A stretch of 64,000 bases of DNA from Pelodera strongyloides. Its lineage: Eukaryota > Nematoda > Chromadorea > Rhabditida > Rhabditidae. Each line of letters starts with the position of its first letter. The stretch's first letter is position 1. Under the pieces are notes generated by a model that saw only the letters and a list, made by a program, of their open reading frames with translations, had not been told where the DNA came from and did no database searches. Position numbers and translations under genes: made by a program. Where the stretch lies: assembly GCA_036852015.1 (NCBI GenBank), contig JAANDG010000118.1, positions 62,001-126,000 on the forward strand, given 5' to 3'. Positions 21,601 through 32,882 of the stretch are shown here, one piece after another.

Positions 21601-23868
21601 TTTCCATTCATATGGATAGTGACGCACCTGTGGTCAACAGGTCGTGAAGACACTTCATGGACGTTTCGATTGCGATGCTTGTTGTTGCCTTTCTGTTGGC
21701 ACACAACGGTGTAGTGTCCTCTTCTACCACAACCGTGACAAGTGGCTTCCTTGGCCGGACATGACTGATGGCCACTGTCCCTGCCACAGTACTTACACTT
21801 GGGTTGTGTAGATCTACGGTCGTTATTCTTGTACTCGCGATGGGGTTTGTTAACCTTGTTAACAATAGCAGGAGCCATCGGAAGATCGATATCGTCTTTA
21901 TGCACATAGTAACTGTCAATGGCATCTGCGACATCGTCGAGAGTCATTAATGGAGCACGGTCCAGAGTCTTTACCAGCCATGCACGTAATCCCACATCCT
22001 CGTGGTTACGCAGGCTATTCAGGTAATTCAGAACTCGGAATTGGGCATCCGACAGTTCACTGAAAGCGAAATCATCACAAGCCTTATTGACGACGCCAAT
22101 ATGGGCCTTGTAATCGATTCTAATCTCTCGGGTGACTTGTAGACATTCGATACGCTTCCGGAACAAAGATTTCTTCATCGTGAAGACAACCTTCATCTTG
22201 TCGATAAGTTCCTCGAACTTCATCTCAATTGGCTTCTTTGGCAGACAGCGCAGTTTGAGGGTCTTCTCTTGCTGTTGGCCCAGACGAGACAGCAGAAACC
22301 GTATTCGGTTTGTCTCCGGAACACAAGCAGCTTGCACCTCAATGAGATCCTGGTGGTCATGGTACCATTCGGTAAAACTAGCACCATCTTCCACGTTAAA
22401 CTCGAACATGGGAACATTCTTGTACAGAACGTTTAGCATGCCCCTGGCTTCTGATGTGAGTGGTTCGCTCTCTCTTGATGTCTCAGGGCTTGCTACTTGC
22501 TGTAGCGGACTCTGATTAGTCTCTTCCAAACGTAGAAGACGACTAGCAGCACTATCTTGACCGGCCTGAAGTGCCTTCTGTCCATTGGAGAGAGCATTCA
22601 GCGCAGTCAATATCGCTTTCAGAGAGGCCTTGTCATCCTCGTCGGTCATGTTGACGAAGTACTTGCAATCTCAGAAATTTGGCGATAACTTCGTTACGCC
22701 CACTGACAATACCCAGCTTTAGGTATGTCAGTGATCTGAGTGCGCAATTGAGTAATTCTCTTCAACTCCAGGTCTTGATCTCACTAATGAAATCGCACCA
22801 GAGGAGAAATACCCAAAAGGCAAAGCAACTTAGTGACACAGGGTAAATATACCACTTGTCAAAAAATCGCACCTCAAGTAGTTGTTATTGAACTACCTAA
22901 CTAGCCGGAATATCCAAACTGTCAGGGTGTAGCAAGTTCAATAAGCAAAAACAAGAGTTGACACCGGATCAGGGATAGGTGGCGTAACCAAACCTTCCGA
23001 AGAGATCAACAGTGGGGATGACAATTGTAGAACACCAGAGAAGAGTATCCTGAACGCCAGTTGTTATGTATACAGATACCACACTGTATACAACAGAGCT
23101 GAGCACAAGTTCAGTAGACACCTTGTAGATATAGAGTTTATTATACGCAAGGTAGAGGCAATATATAGTAGCGACAACTCTCTAGCTGAGCAGTAAATCG
23201 AATGAGCTCAAGCCCTAGCTTGAATCTCCATATACTATTAATATGCTAATTCTCATATGCTAATAGTATTTAGACAACACGAACAGTTTACTGAAACTAA
23301 ACAACTATTGTAACTAGGAGTAGGAAGTTGTAATAATACGTTTCAGCCATTACTTATAGTCATAAGCATTCTTAGGTATCCTAATACCTAACAATATTAA
23401 TTAATGTGAATTTCCAGGTGGTGCAATACATTATTGGCGCGCAGCGAACGAGTGTCCCTGGTCAAGATATCGTTGTTCCATCGGCGCCTGAAAATAAGAA
23501 TAAGGTTGGTTTGGTTGAGAGATTTCTGTATTTTTGTATTTTCCTTTTCAACTAACAACCTACCGTAGATGTACTTACGATTAGTGAGACGCTACGTCCT
23601 AGATGTATCAGAGCGTTGTGATCTTATGTTATGTGCATTAGTGCATACATACTTCATAGCAGTGGTCAGCGGTATTTTCTTGTTAATTGAGCTTGTTTTA
23701 GTCGATTTTGTATGGATTTCGTTTCAGGTCAAGTTTGTCAAGATACGCACACTGCCTGAATTGTCTCGCCTGCGTCGGCAATTTATTAATTTTTCCAAAA
23801 TGCATCCGATTGAGAACAAGTCGACGATAGCGTCGTTATTCGTAGATTATTTGAATTCCAATGTTTAA
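15670..23868 (+). CDS. KTI12: KTI12-like P-loop protein, Elongator/tRNA-modification factor (about 299 aa)
   Basis: Exons 15670-15828, 15963-16055, 16287-16407 (see below), 16498-16588, 16995-17111, 17471-17560, 23418-23504 and 23728-23868. The N-terminus has the P-loop GFPACGKS. Later family blocks are LNYIK, GFRYELF, RYPEQKIADLIQRYEKPDAR, RWDSPLYQI, FLHELDRATQEVVQYIIGAQ and the C-terminal LPELSRLRRQFI. Kti12/PSTK-type proteins bind ATP and tRNA and support Elongator, which modifies wobble uridines. Canonical GT-AG joining of exon 2 (AAA/GTTGAG) to 16287 shifts the frame by one. Either a non-canonical donor is used, or exon 3 starts at 16250 and adds 12 residues. Intron 6 is 5.9 kb because a Ty3/gypsy element has inserted there. 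Confidence 0.93.
17929..18254 (-). repeat. 3' LTR of the Ty3/gypsy element
   Basis: 326 bp, TGTTATGTATAC...CTAACA on the plus strand. Identical to the partner LTR except one substitution and lack of a 6-bp tandem AGTAGG-type insertion. Confidence 0.97.
18304..21627 (-). CDS. pol: Ty3/gypsy Pol: protease C-part, reverse transcriptase, RNase H, integrase
   Basis: Open frame of 1,107 codons. Residues about 25-110 are the C-terminal part of a retropepsin. RT spans about 195-370 with FSTLDFKDAY and the YLDD catalytic motif at 311-314. RNase H follows at about 450-575 (LVTDAS, TDHKPL). Integrase follows at about 680-910 with an HHCC zinc finger (HQGHQG...CANC) and a D-D-E core (HADF, VTDNGTQF, NGQAE). 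The order RT-RNaseH-IN identifies Ty3/gypsy. The first codon is not a true start: the frame overlaps the gag frame by 136 nt and sits -1 relative to it. The C-terminal tail is acidic, then lysine/arginine-rich. All catalytic motifs inspected look intact. Confidence 0.95.
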   Translation of the reverse strand: MRHYPYEWKEGATSVGHWFGFDTDIRTSEATWKGLGRPNLQSPSVVATAANGERLELIGSFECNASYQDEHLTGIVHVTARMNLLGLDWLERFPSFRSVLDAVCNRVSGKPSIETSPNSETAATYVATLKTQFADVFATDLGLCKKTKARLQLKKGENEVFRPKRMVPFHFKETVELELDRLEQLGVIERVTYSPWAAPILCVKKPNGSVRVCADFSTGLNDALEDFSHPIPSAEDIMTTLNGGTVFSTLDFKDAYLQVELEDDSKTLLVINTHRGLYRYNRLCFGVKTAPGTFQQIMDAMIAGLEGCCAYLDDVIVSGRNLQEHNRNLHACMKRISEYGFHVNFEKCTFAAREIRYLGMIISAEGRKTDPAKIKPILEMPEPNDVSQLRSFIGKINYYGRFIKELHKLRAPFDELLKKDVKWNWNKECQDAFDEVKQIVASPMLLTHYDPKKELILVTDASQYGLGAVLLHRMKDGTQKAVEHASRTLLPAEKNYGQIEKEGLAIFWAMRKFYKYLLGRKFTLVTDHKPLVSIFGSKKGIPVTSANRLQRWAVYIKGFEFKIVFKPTAEMGCADVLSRLIANQGDTDEEKVIARVHTEMFRDEHYRTIAALPVTTNVLRDATEKDKTLLAVLNAHRTGNWPAKPSRDITQFANRETSLSQTNGILLFGDRIVIPASLKGRILRQLHQGHQGIVRTKSLARSLVYWPFIDEDIENMVKSCANCSRAQKSPTKTNLESWSKASVPWERVHADFAGPLEGKYYLIVVDAFSKWPEIVAMDRITTSATITHLKKIFSQFGMPETLVTDNGTQFTSGEFALFCAKSGIKHMRCAPYHPQSNGQAEGFVDTFKRALLKLKGEGSPAENLQTFLLSYRMTPSSNVPEGQSPAETFLNRKLRTSWDLLKPRPERKIVKDDRMESQYNKKHGSKATVFNPGDLVYVRDYKVPNKPAWLEATVVNKRGNVMYEVQVESQKKHLIRHANQIRPRTVNTRTRAYEILLDAFEIDQLPKSNHDPAPNAVAPYAPSPTDLPRTVEEIVVTDETVVTDDEQCQDTASHTSDAPSPTTVTPHTVVTPPTGTTPTEPPKRRRSKRTRKPVTKLNIANPSLKRY
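21492..22649 (-). CDS. gag: Ty3/gypsy Gag with two CCHC zinc knuckles and the protease active-site segment
   Basis: 385 codons from ATG at 22649. Residues 70-260 resemble a retrotransposon capsid (SFTEWYHDHQDLIE region). Two zinc knuckles follow: C285/C288/H294/C297 (slightly unusual spacing) and the canonical C304/C307/H312/C317. The retropepsin motif LDTGSD lies at about 356-361, after which the gag frame runs into unrelated residues and stops at 21,492, while protease homology continues in the pol frame. The switch coincides with a direct repeat (TTCGGATG/TTCGGAT, plus strand 21,541-21,555). This is more easily read as an 8-bp duplication in an originally single gag-pol frame than as a programmed shift. 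Confidence 0.93.
   Translation of the reverse strand: MTDEDDKASLKAILTALNALSNGQKALQAGQDSAASRLLRLEETNQSPLQQVASPETSRESEPLTSEARGMLNVLYKNVPMFEFNVEDGASFTEWYHDHQDLIEVQAACVPETNRIRFLLSRLGQQQEKTLKLRCLPKKPIEMKFEELIDKMKVVFTMKKSLFRKRIECLQVTREIRIDYKAHIGVVNKACDDFAFSELSDAQFRVLNYLNSLRNHEDVGLRAWLVKTLDRAPLMTLDDVADAIDSYYVHKDDIDLPMAPAIVNKVNKPHREYKNNDRRSTQPKCKYCGRDSGHQSCPAKEATCHGCGRRGHYTVVCQQKGNNKHRNRNVHEVSSRPVDHRCVTIHMNGKKVRLQLDTGSDLTLISEHPKPHGRGWVDQTCNPQV
23062..23393 (-). repeat. 5' LTR of the Ty3/gypsy element
   Basis: 332 bp. It carries the extra 6 bp (ACTAGGAGTAGGAAG versus ACTAGGAAG in the other LTR) and is followed by the second ATATT target copy. Confidence 0.97.
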
Positions 23869-25035
23869 TGTTAGCTACGTTTACATGCAATTTCTATAAA
23901 TTACCATAAGTGAAGTGATAGTGATAGGGTTGTAGCGTTCCGTTTAACCCATTTGGTCCACTTACGCTGCTGGTGTTATGCGAAAGCTTTATATAGTAAT
24001 AGTTTTCATTTATTCTCAAAGAGATGGTTTTCTGATTGAATAGTTGTTTCAAAGATCTAGCAATAAGTAAGAAAGACAGTTGTTTCCTGTCTAGTTTTTT
24101 TGTGTTCTTTTATGGCGTAGGTCACTAGCATCAGCCTTATCACTGCGAAAAGAGTGTACACTCATATTGTTATGTTTGCTTGATTTTAGATGTACGGGTG
24201 TTGTTACATTTTAACCGTTCGTTATGTGTTCTTAATTTTTAAAATTGTTTCCTTTTGATTTTATTAAACAATTATTATTCTTACTTTGTTGTTATATAAT
24301 GAACTTTTGTTATGATATGGTGTTTGCTTGAGGAGTTTAAAAAATAACGAGTATGCCGTTTTTCCGATTTTTATTAACCTTTAAAATATGTGGGGCTTCA
24401 CGAGTACCAGTTTATAGGATTTTTACCTCTGGCAGAGGAGAGCGTGAATTTTGCGGCGTTGTTGTGTAGCTTGTTGCTATGTAAAAGCGGTGAACAATGA
24501 GTAGAGCATTTAATATTAGTGGAGAGTGTCTAGATAGGTATCTATTCACTGAGAAGATTTGGCGTGCAAGCCGCGTGAATATGGCGGACAAAGTGCACGC
24601 TGCTAAAGTTTGGCTTTCGGTTATGAGCGATGATCTTGCGCCGCGCGCACCCTAAATTTTACCTTGTTTTGTATTGGCTTCCGCTCATCATCAGTGACAT
24701 CCTTAATTCGACTTAAATAGATCTTTCTGTAATTACAGAGACAGTACTTATCATTCCTACTTTTGAAACATTTCGCTTTTCATGTTGAAAATCAATCGTT
24801 TTATATTTCCTTCTGTCTTGATTGAGAACATTTTAATGGTTAAACGGCTGTTAGAACTATATGTGTCCACTGTATTTTATTGCAAAATCGATGTCTATTT
24901 AGCCTTTTTTTCTAGAATAGGAACCAGAAAATTATTTCGAAGTTACGAATTTAGTTTTGTTCTATACTATGTGCGCATTTTCGAATGCTAATGTTCCATA
25001 TTGTCAGTATTTTCAGTTCAACACCAGGGCCTTGT
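23869..25035. other. Intergenic region between KTI12 and EOGT
   Basis: Contains a probable ATTAAA poly(A) signal for KTI12 near 24,260 and a GC-rich repeat piece at about 24,558-24,655 (TTGGCGTGCAAGCCGCG), related to the 9.5 and 32.3 kb repeats. No other exon was recognised. Confidence 0.5.
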
Positions 25036-28000
25036 ATGTCTTATTTTATTCTGTTCCTGATATTCCGATTATGTCAAGCGGATACTTCGGAATGGGACCT
25101 TGCTGATGATTTTCTCAAATATTTTGTAAGCGGACGAGATGACGTGAAACAGAGATGTATTAGAGATCAGAAATGCCCATTTACGGTTGGTTGACTTATA
25201 TTTATTTGCACATAAATGCTGATAAAACAAAGACAACAGAACGTGCTAGAATAACCCACGTGAGGGGTTACTGTGGGTTCTGGGCGTGGCGCGTCTGCCG
25301 CGCGTGCAAAAATGTGTGCCGCATGTGCGCCATCTGTTAGCAGCGCGCGTCTTTTTCGTCGTACTATTATTACGTGCGAGGGGCGACCGCGGGGTTTCAA
25401 CTTTTCAACTGTTCTGGAGTGCAATAAGTGTTGAGAGCTGAGACGGTGGATTGTCCCTGCTTAGACCAACTTTTTTTTTGTAACATTCAGGAAGAGTCTT
25501 TCAAAGAGGAGTTATGTTTGGGATACGAGCATGGATGCCCATTTGAGAGAAGTTACTCTAGTCTACATCAGAAGTGTGATAAGACTATGTGAGTTTTAGA
25601 AGATTCAGAAAGTTTTTTTTGTGCTCAGAATTATTCTTGTTTTCATATCTCTCGTCATATTCATGTCAATATTATTCAGCAAGGTTGGAAACTCTTACGA
25701 AAGCGTTCAATTTTGGAAGGAGGCCGATTTTGGATATGTGAAGCAAAGGAGCATATTGCATGATATCTGTGTCTCTGATGAGGTGAGAACTGCGCTTGTG
25801 TGAAGAGTGGGCCTAGCGCTCAACATACTAATTCTTTTTAAAAGGGCATTAACTAGAACTTTGATGGATCGCTTGTGTGCCAAAAGCGCGCCGCTTTTTC
25901 GTGTTTTCCGAGTTCGCGCGCTCTTGTTGCACCTGTTGTCCCGCGCATTTTGGCGACATGATCGTTCGATATTGTGCGCACCTCTTTTTGCGGCCAGCGT
26001 ATTTTCATTTTTATGAATTTCATATGATATAGAATGATGGGCTAACACTATTTTGGTGCTGTGCTGTAAATATCATTTACCCCAGCGTCAACATCTGCTG
26101 ATCATGCATAATTTTAACAAAAATTACATCTTAGTCCGGATCTGGTACAGTACTTCAATGTTCTGATCACCTGCGGCACTGTTTCGCTAAGAATATTTAT
26201 TTCGACTTCAAGAATCTGAAGCTGCCGTCCAGTAAACGGTAGGGCAATACCGCTCTTCTTTCTTAATTGATGTACCATGTCTTGGATCTTGGGTGAAAGT
26301 TAATAATAAATTATATGTATGTCAAAGTGAATGCAAATAATACAAGGGACTTCATGGCAGCCCTGAGCCATTTTTCAAAAGTATTGACTGTGATCGAAAA
26401 ATCAGCGTAGTGGTTAACGCAGTGGGCCGGCAATCTAAATACGCTGGGTTCGATTCCCGCTGTCCAATAGCCCAATTTTTCGATCATAGTCAAAATAAAT
26501 TATAAGCATTTTATACGTTGAGAAAGAGAGGGATAGAGAGAGATATAGAGAGAGAGAGCGCGAGCGAGCGAGCGGGTGAGACAGATGGTGAGATGGTGAT
26601 GCAGAGAAATTATGACAGTATATTAATCATAAATGACTGTAAAGTTACACAATTCTAATTAGTTACCGCGAAGACGTGATCCAGCCGGGAATGGTTGGAG
26701 GAAATTGTGCCAAGTTTTCGCCTTCTGTTTTGAACGACAATCTCGAACACCTGGGTTATCTGCAAAGCTGGTAATTTTTCTTTTTCTTCTCAGATTTGAT
26801 ATTATATGTTATTAACGGTTAGTTATGTCAGTGTATTCCAGGCACGGGACTAACGCAGAGCTCAGTTCTCTGCTGAATATGAGTCTAATTTTACCTTTTT
26901 CTTATTGCAACCAATGCTTTGGTAAATCTGTCCCCTGATCTTACTATTCAGGGCTCATGAGCTTCGCTATTTTGAATCGTCTGGTTCCTTCGTTGTGGAC
27001 TCCAATAACTGCGATATTATATTCGAACGACCTACAGGTTTGGTATATTTTGTAAGCTGTAAGGGGCCAGATGCTGCAAATTTCCCGTATGTAGGTGCAC
27101 TTGTTTCTTTTCCGCACACCATACGTCAAGAGGAACTCCTCTAGTGATTTGAAAAGTCGTGTCCTATTTCACTCGCAACGGTATACGCTTGTTCGCGGGA
27201 CTTTATCTTTGTCTTTATCCACTCATTTCAGTAATTATGAAATTGGACGCTTCGGTGAATATGTACCATCATTTCTGCGATTTCATAAATTTGTTTGCTT
27301 CCCAGCTGATAAATGGCACCTTCAACAAGGATATTGACATTGTTTGGTGGGATACGGTAAGATTTATTATCTTCCATTCGTATTTCTGATTAGCAAGGGA
27401 TAAGAAGTAGAATTCCAGTGGCGCACCTGTGGCGAATTACTGGCGCTCGCATAGCTCACTTCTGGAGTGCCTTCTGCGGGCGGTTTCCTTAGTTTCAACC
27501 ATTCTTTCTGCATGTGTGCGACAGGTGGTGTGCCTTGTCTTCGTCCCGCACCATTTGATCATTATGTGTGCAGCACGCGCGCACGTTTCATCAACGTACA
27601 GCGTGCAAGATCTTATGTTTAGCATCCGAATGGCTTCGTCGATCCATTCTTCGGTGACACATGGAAAGCGTTTTCGTCAAGAAAACCTATTGAACTTTCG
27701 GCTTTGGACGGAAAACGAGTTTGCTTCAAAAACACTCTTCTACCGATGTTAGCCAGACAACGATTTGGATTGTTTTATAACACTCCGTTGGTGGGTCTTT
27801 TTTAATATGTAGGATTTGGTGTCAGAAGTCAGATGACATCGTTATTATCCTGAATATCACACTGCTTTAGCACCTGAATTTTATGTTTTATTTTCCTCAC
27901 GACTCACGCATTACATCTTGAAGCTGCGCGCAAAACATCTAAGCTAATGTCCAAGTACTAGATTACATAGAACTAATGGATAAGCCGTAATGCTGGAAAT

Positions 28001-31000
28001 TCAGTGTATATACACAAGATTTTGTCGGAATGCTGATTGTGAGGCATATTTGATAGTGGCTCCTCCTGCAAAATGATTTCTAATCACTTTTTTTTTCCTT
28101 TACACCGAATAAAATCCATTTTTAGTCTTCTCGAGGATGCTCTGGAACAGGATTATTCCACGCATTTTCACATCATATTCTACAACGACTTGGAATCAAA
28201 CAAGACGGACCGATTCTTGATACGGTACTATAACATTACTAGCAGGATTTTTGACTTGCGAACCTTGGAACCTTTAAAAACACCATGTGGCACTGCACCT
28301 TACAACTGTGGCAATAGACCTTATATTCAATTAAGGTTCGCGTCACTCTTCTAGTCAGAAGCACTGCATACCGCAAGATCCTAAATCAACCAGAGGTCAG
28401 TTTTTTTTGTTGGTATTTAGTTATTCTTTTTCTTTTTCTTATTTATCCTCCCGCTCTGTCTCTCTCCTTAGTATGTCTTTTATCCTCTATATTGTTATGA
28501 AGTAATTCTTTATTACGTGGTGATAATGAAATCAAGAAACGTCTCCGACCATAAGTTGAAGTTGGTCAAGGTTGCCAGTTTCGCAATGTATATTCAAGAA
28601 AAAAATAAGAAATATATTTTATTCTCTCATAAATTCTCTGTACATTCACCGGAAACACAATAGAAAAACGTGGAATTTCACTGAAAGAATTCGGTAGAAG
28701 AAGCGGTCGGAAAATATTCGATTTTGGAATGCAGTGTTGGGAATAATGAAATTTTCCTTATTTATTACGCTTATGAGGCGAATGGTTTTACACATGTTGC
28801 ATTAGACATGTCCACTACGTTGGCACACGTGATAATATAGTCATACGTATGGCCATATAGTCACACACATGCTAACATATTCAATATTCTCTCTCTCATA
28901 AATTCTGTGTCCTCGTCCCACTTGTCTGCACTCCGATAGAGTTACTGTCGTCCGAATCCATCTCTAGGTCGCGAACTTGTTTTAGTTCGATCGGTACCAG
29001 TATTTTCTAAAAATTCAATTTTATTCAAGTTCTGCAACCCGCTTTGGTATCTGCCTATTTGCTTAACCCTTGATGCTTGTCTGTAAATGAGTGATAAGTA
29101 ATAATATAATTTAAGACGTTACCTGATGTCCTATTTGTGGTTCGCTCATGAAGTAACCTCGTGTTACCGTGCCCTCCTGTAGTAGTTTAAGATTCGAATA
29201 AAGCACGAATACACAAAGTGCCGCTGCCACAGCTGAATAGCGCATGATTAAAGTTTAAGAAAGTTGCACGCAAGTTACGCGTTACGGTGCTTTATTTATT
29301 TCCTTTTCATGATCACCGATTATTATGCGCATGAAAAAACATGTCAGTAATTATAGTTAGGGATTCTACAGACAACGGTAGCCAATTAGCATACATACTT
29401 ACCATGTATTGGCGCGAATATCATGTGCATACTGTACATGGCTATCCGTGTGCTGACCACAATTCTGTTTGGTCGTGAACCAAGACGTTCGATATACTTA
29501 TCCTCCTGTATTTGGTGAAGTTAAGCGATAAATAGGTCTACTCAGATTGAACCCCACCTCTGCTGTCACGTTACAACAAGTGTGCAAGAATGGGAAAGAA
29601 TAAATGATGAAGAACTAGGTATCACAATTTATCTTGTTTGGAGCGTGTCCAAGTGATATTTCGAGTTTCGAGGTTTTTTCGCGGTCTATTGATTGTCGAG
29701 TGACCCCAGAACTATTGGTTGAACACTGAGTAGTTCAGATGTCCTTACTATAATAAATAATAATAATAATAATAATTAAATAGCACGGAGCATGGCGCGG
29801 AGATCTCATTCAGGGCTTATACCAACTTTTCAACAAAATATAAGTAGGATCACCTGATTTATAAGATGTGCTGTCCATAGAAATAGGAACACACTTTCGA
29901 CGAATGATAACGAAGCGGTAATACTTGAGATCAACTGAAAACGATTTTTCATTATAATGGAATGCTAGGAGATTCAGCTCATTCAGATCGATATTTCACA
30001 ATTTAAAGTGTAATCACATACTAATCCTAAATCCCATCGTATGTGCACATTAGATTTGATTTGATTTCTAAACTCTCTAACAATGAGAACTTACCAACAT
30101 TGTCCTCGTGGGTCGACACTTCAGGAAAATCAACACAAAAAGTGTGTTAATAAATAATAGTACACTGATAATTGGAGCGATAAAATAGGGACATCCATCG
30201 TAGAGAACACATATTATGGCGAATATTAACTGAAATGATTTTCGTTTTCGATGTTCTTCATGAGGGCATGACACAAGTAACTTGAACTGAATGTGTGTAT
30301 GTGCGGTGTCGTGAACCATAATAATATTATAATACATGGATCTCCTCTTATAATATAAGCGTTATAATATAATTTATTGATCAGTTAGATGTATCGAAAC
30401 TCTCATGATCAAATAAAGACCCTAACAATAAGATGAATGCATTTTAAACCCATATAATGATTTTGAAAAGTATGCCGGACGCTGTATTCCGATGCATTGT
30501 ATGCAAATTTCTGCTCGATACTTGCGCGATTTTATATTAATTTGCATACTACGTATGAGCATGCAGTTGTCCAGCCGTTATGTCGCTTTAAGTGAATGTA
30601 AAGTCGACTTACTAATTGTAGTGCTGCAGCACACATTACCAAAGTTAGTGTGAGTAGACTCCGTGGATGTTGTATTACTACTTGATCTGTCACTAGTTGT
30701 TCTACCTAAAATACTATTTCGTCTATACGTGCCTAAGCTTTTGAAGCTCGGAAGCTGCCCCTACCCCAAAAAGTATGTGCGGCGAAAACTTGGCTCACAT
30801 ATAGCTCACTTTTTTTTGAACACATGTCCTTATCGCAGAAACTCTTTCTAGTTGCGGCAGCCGATGTGACACACGGAAGAAATCATTAATTTAGTGAGCT
30901 GTGTTGCTGCGTAACTCTTACAATTTTCATCCGCTTTTATATTTATGCATAAAATTCAAAATTTAGTTAACCCACGTGATATGAAGGAGTCATATTGGTC

Positions 31001-32828
31001 GTTTTGGACTGTGTACTCATCTGCATTGCATGGTTCACATTGTGAATGTTGAACGTTTTCACTGAAATCATCGAATTTCATCATCCGTTCTTCATCCGAG
31101 CCATAATTTTGGGATTTTTTCACTTAATTTCTTTCGAGAAACATCGCGTTTCGCCTTTTATGTTTTAGCCGTTAGGACTTAGGGCTTACAATTAGGACTT
31201 TGCCAGTCCCTATGACCTATGTATGAGCACGGACTGGTCTCTAATTATCTAATTTCACTTCATATCTTTTCCGCGTTTACGGTTCAGTATGTTACTCTGT
31301 CAAGGTTAAGGTATTCCATGTATATCTAATTAGAAAAAAAAGGTTTTATAAAAAAAATGTGTTTTATAAGTATATATTTCAACATTTTTCAACGCTATTT
31401 CAACGTCGTCTAAATAGTCTACATTTTGTAGACTCTCTATTTTTTTTTAAATATGTATTATCTGTATGTATTCCTTTTGTTTAACTATGAAGTCCTTATT
31501 ATACATATATTAATTGGCATTTCGACTGGGAGTTTGGGGACTCCCGGGCCATCAACACCTGTTATACGGAGTGGAGAACAAGTGAAAAGAATACACATCA
31601 AAAGACACTTAGTACGGCGGAGAGTGCATTAAGATGTCCACGTGCTACCAATCAATCCGAGATGTGGAAGAAATAATTAACACTGTACACTTGAGAAATA
31701 CATAATATTTATTTTATACAGATGCAATAATTAACGTTTACTAAGGTTGGAGAAGCATGAATGTGATTTTGTATACCAGCACAGACCGATGTCCTCATAT
31801 ATGTAATGGGTTGAGGAACAACTTTCAGCGATATCAGAGTAAAGGTTTCAGAGTTGCACGGCGAGATATGAGCACAACTGTTTTTCCTCGCTCATCATCA
31901 AATTTTCACGTTGTTCTATATTAAAGCGAAATACCGGCCGGCTTTTGAAACGCATCGTGGACAACCGAATTCTTACGCTAATTTGCTCGAATTTAGCTCG
32001 ATTTGCTATTCTAATTTATGCTCGTTTGCATAAGCTGCATAAGAGTGCTGTTGTACGTTGTACTCGATGTGTTTCAAAAACCGGCCGGTATTTCGCTTTA
32101 ATACTGTAGCGATTATTCGCACCTGTGCTTTTCGTGGTCGCACTATCATCACTGCAATCAGTTGTCGTGGAGTCGCATCGTTTATCGTTAGAATGTTCCA
32201 ATCCGTATGTGTCACGGTAATATACCATTGGAGGGAATGAGGGGCCATACTGAATATATTCAGTTGAAAGTTTGAAACTTGAAATACGCGCCACTGACGA
32301 AAGTTGGCGTGCAAGCTACAACGTGACGGCGGGCAACTTGCACGCCAGAACCCAACGGCGTGAAACTTTTTCCACACCGCATGCATGCAGTAATGATGCC
32401 GCTTGCATGCCAAGTTTCACGTTGGCCTAATATGATGACTGCAGCCTCTTTTGTGCATGTATGGGAAAGTGAACCTACTTATGTATGGGAAAGTGAACAT
32501 ACTGAGGATGAAGGTTATTCATCCTCAGACCCTGAACCAGTATATGTGTAACAGATTTTAGTAGTAACAAACAACGTAAATTATCAAAGCTTTGTGAAAG
32601 TCTGATGAAAATCAGAAAAAGGGCAATAAACTTAATCTGATCACCAAACGCTTGCATAACTTTTAAGAAAAATTATAGTAATCGTTCCTAGGGTCAGTGA
32701 AAATATGTCGACATTATTTAAAAAGTAACCAACCTTGTCGGGATTTGTTCGGTATGGAACAGGACCCGCCATTGAGCCGAATTAAAAGACTGAGGCGGCA
32801 GAAGGTGTAATGTATATAGGAAGGAGAA

Positions 32829-32882
<54 letters not shown>

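Larger units (their letters stand above)
17929..23393 (-). mobile_element. Full-length Ty3/gypsy LTR retrotransposon (5,465 bp) in a KTI12 intron
   Basis: Two LTRs (17,929-18,254 and 23,062-23,393) beginning TG and ending CA on the plus strand enclose gag and pol on the minus strand. A 5-bp duplication ATATT flanks it (17,924-17,928 and 23,394-23,398). The LTRs differ by one substitution (A/G in the TATAC(A/G)CAAGG segment) and one 6-bp indel, so the insertion is very recent. On the element strand the internal region starts after the 5' LTR with TGGCG, compatible with a primer-binding site, and a purine tract (AAGAACGGAGG) precedes the 3' LTR. No envelope frame is present. Transcription opposes KTI12. 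Confidence 0.97.

Noticed and set aside
21492..21627. Programmed -1 frameshift between gag and pol
   Set aside because: Not favoured, because the shift falls inside protease homology exactly at a short direct repeat; kept only as an alternative.
18332..22515. Numerous plus-strand frames of 60-162 codons
   Set aside because: Antisense shadows of gag and pol of the Ty3/gypsy element.
26386..26491. Functional tRNA gene
   Set aside because: A and B boxes are present but the acceptor and T stems do not pair well.
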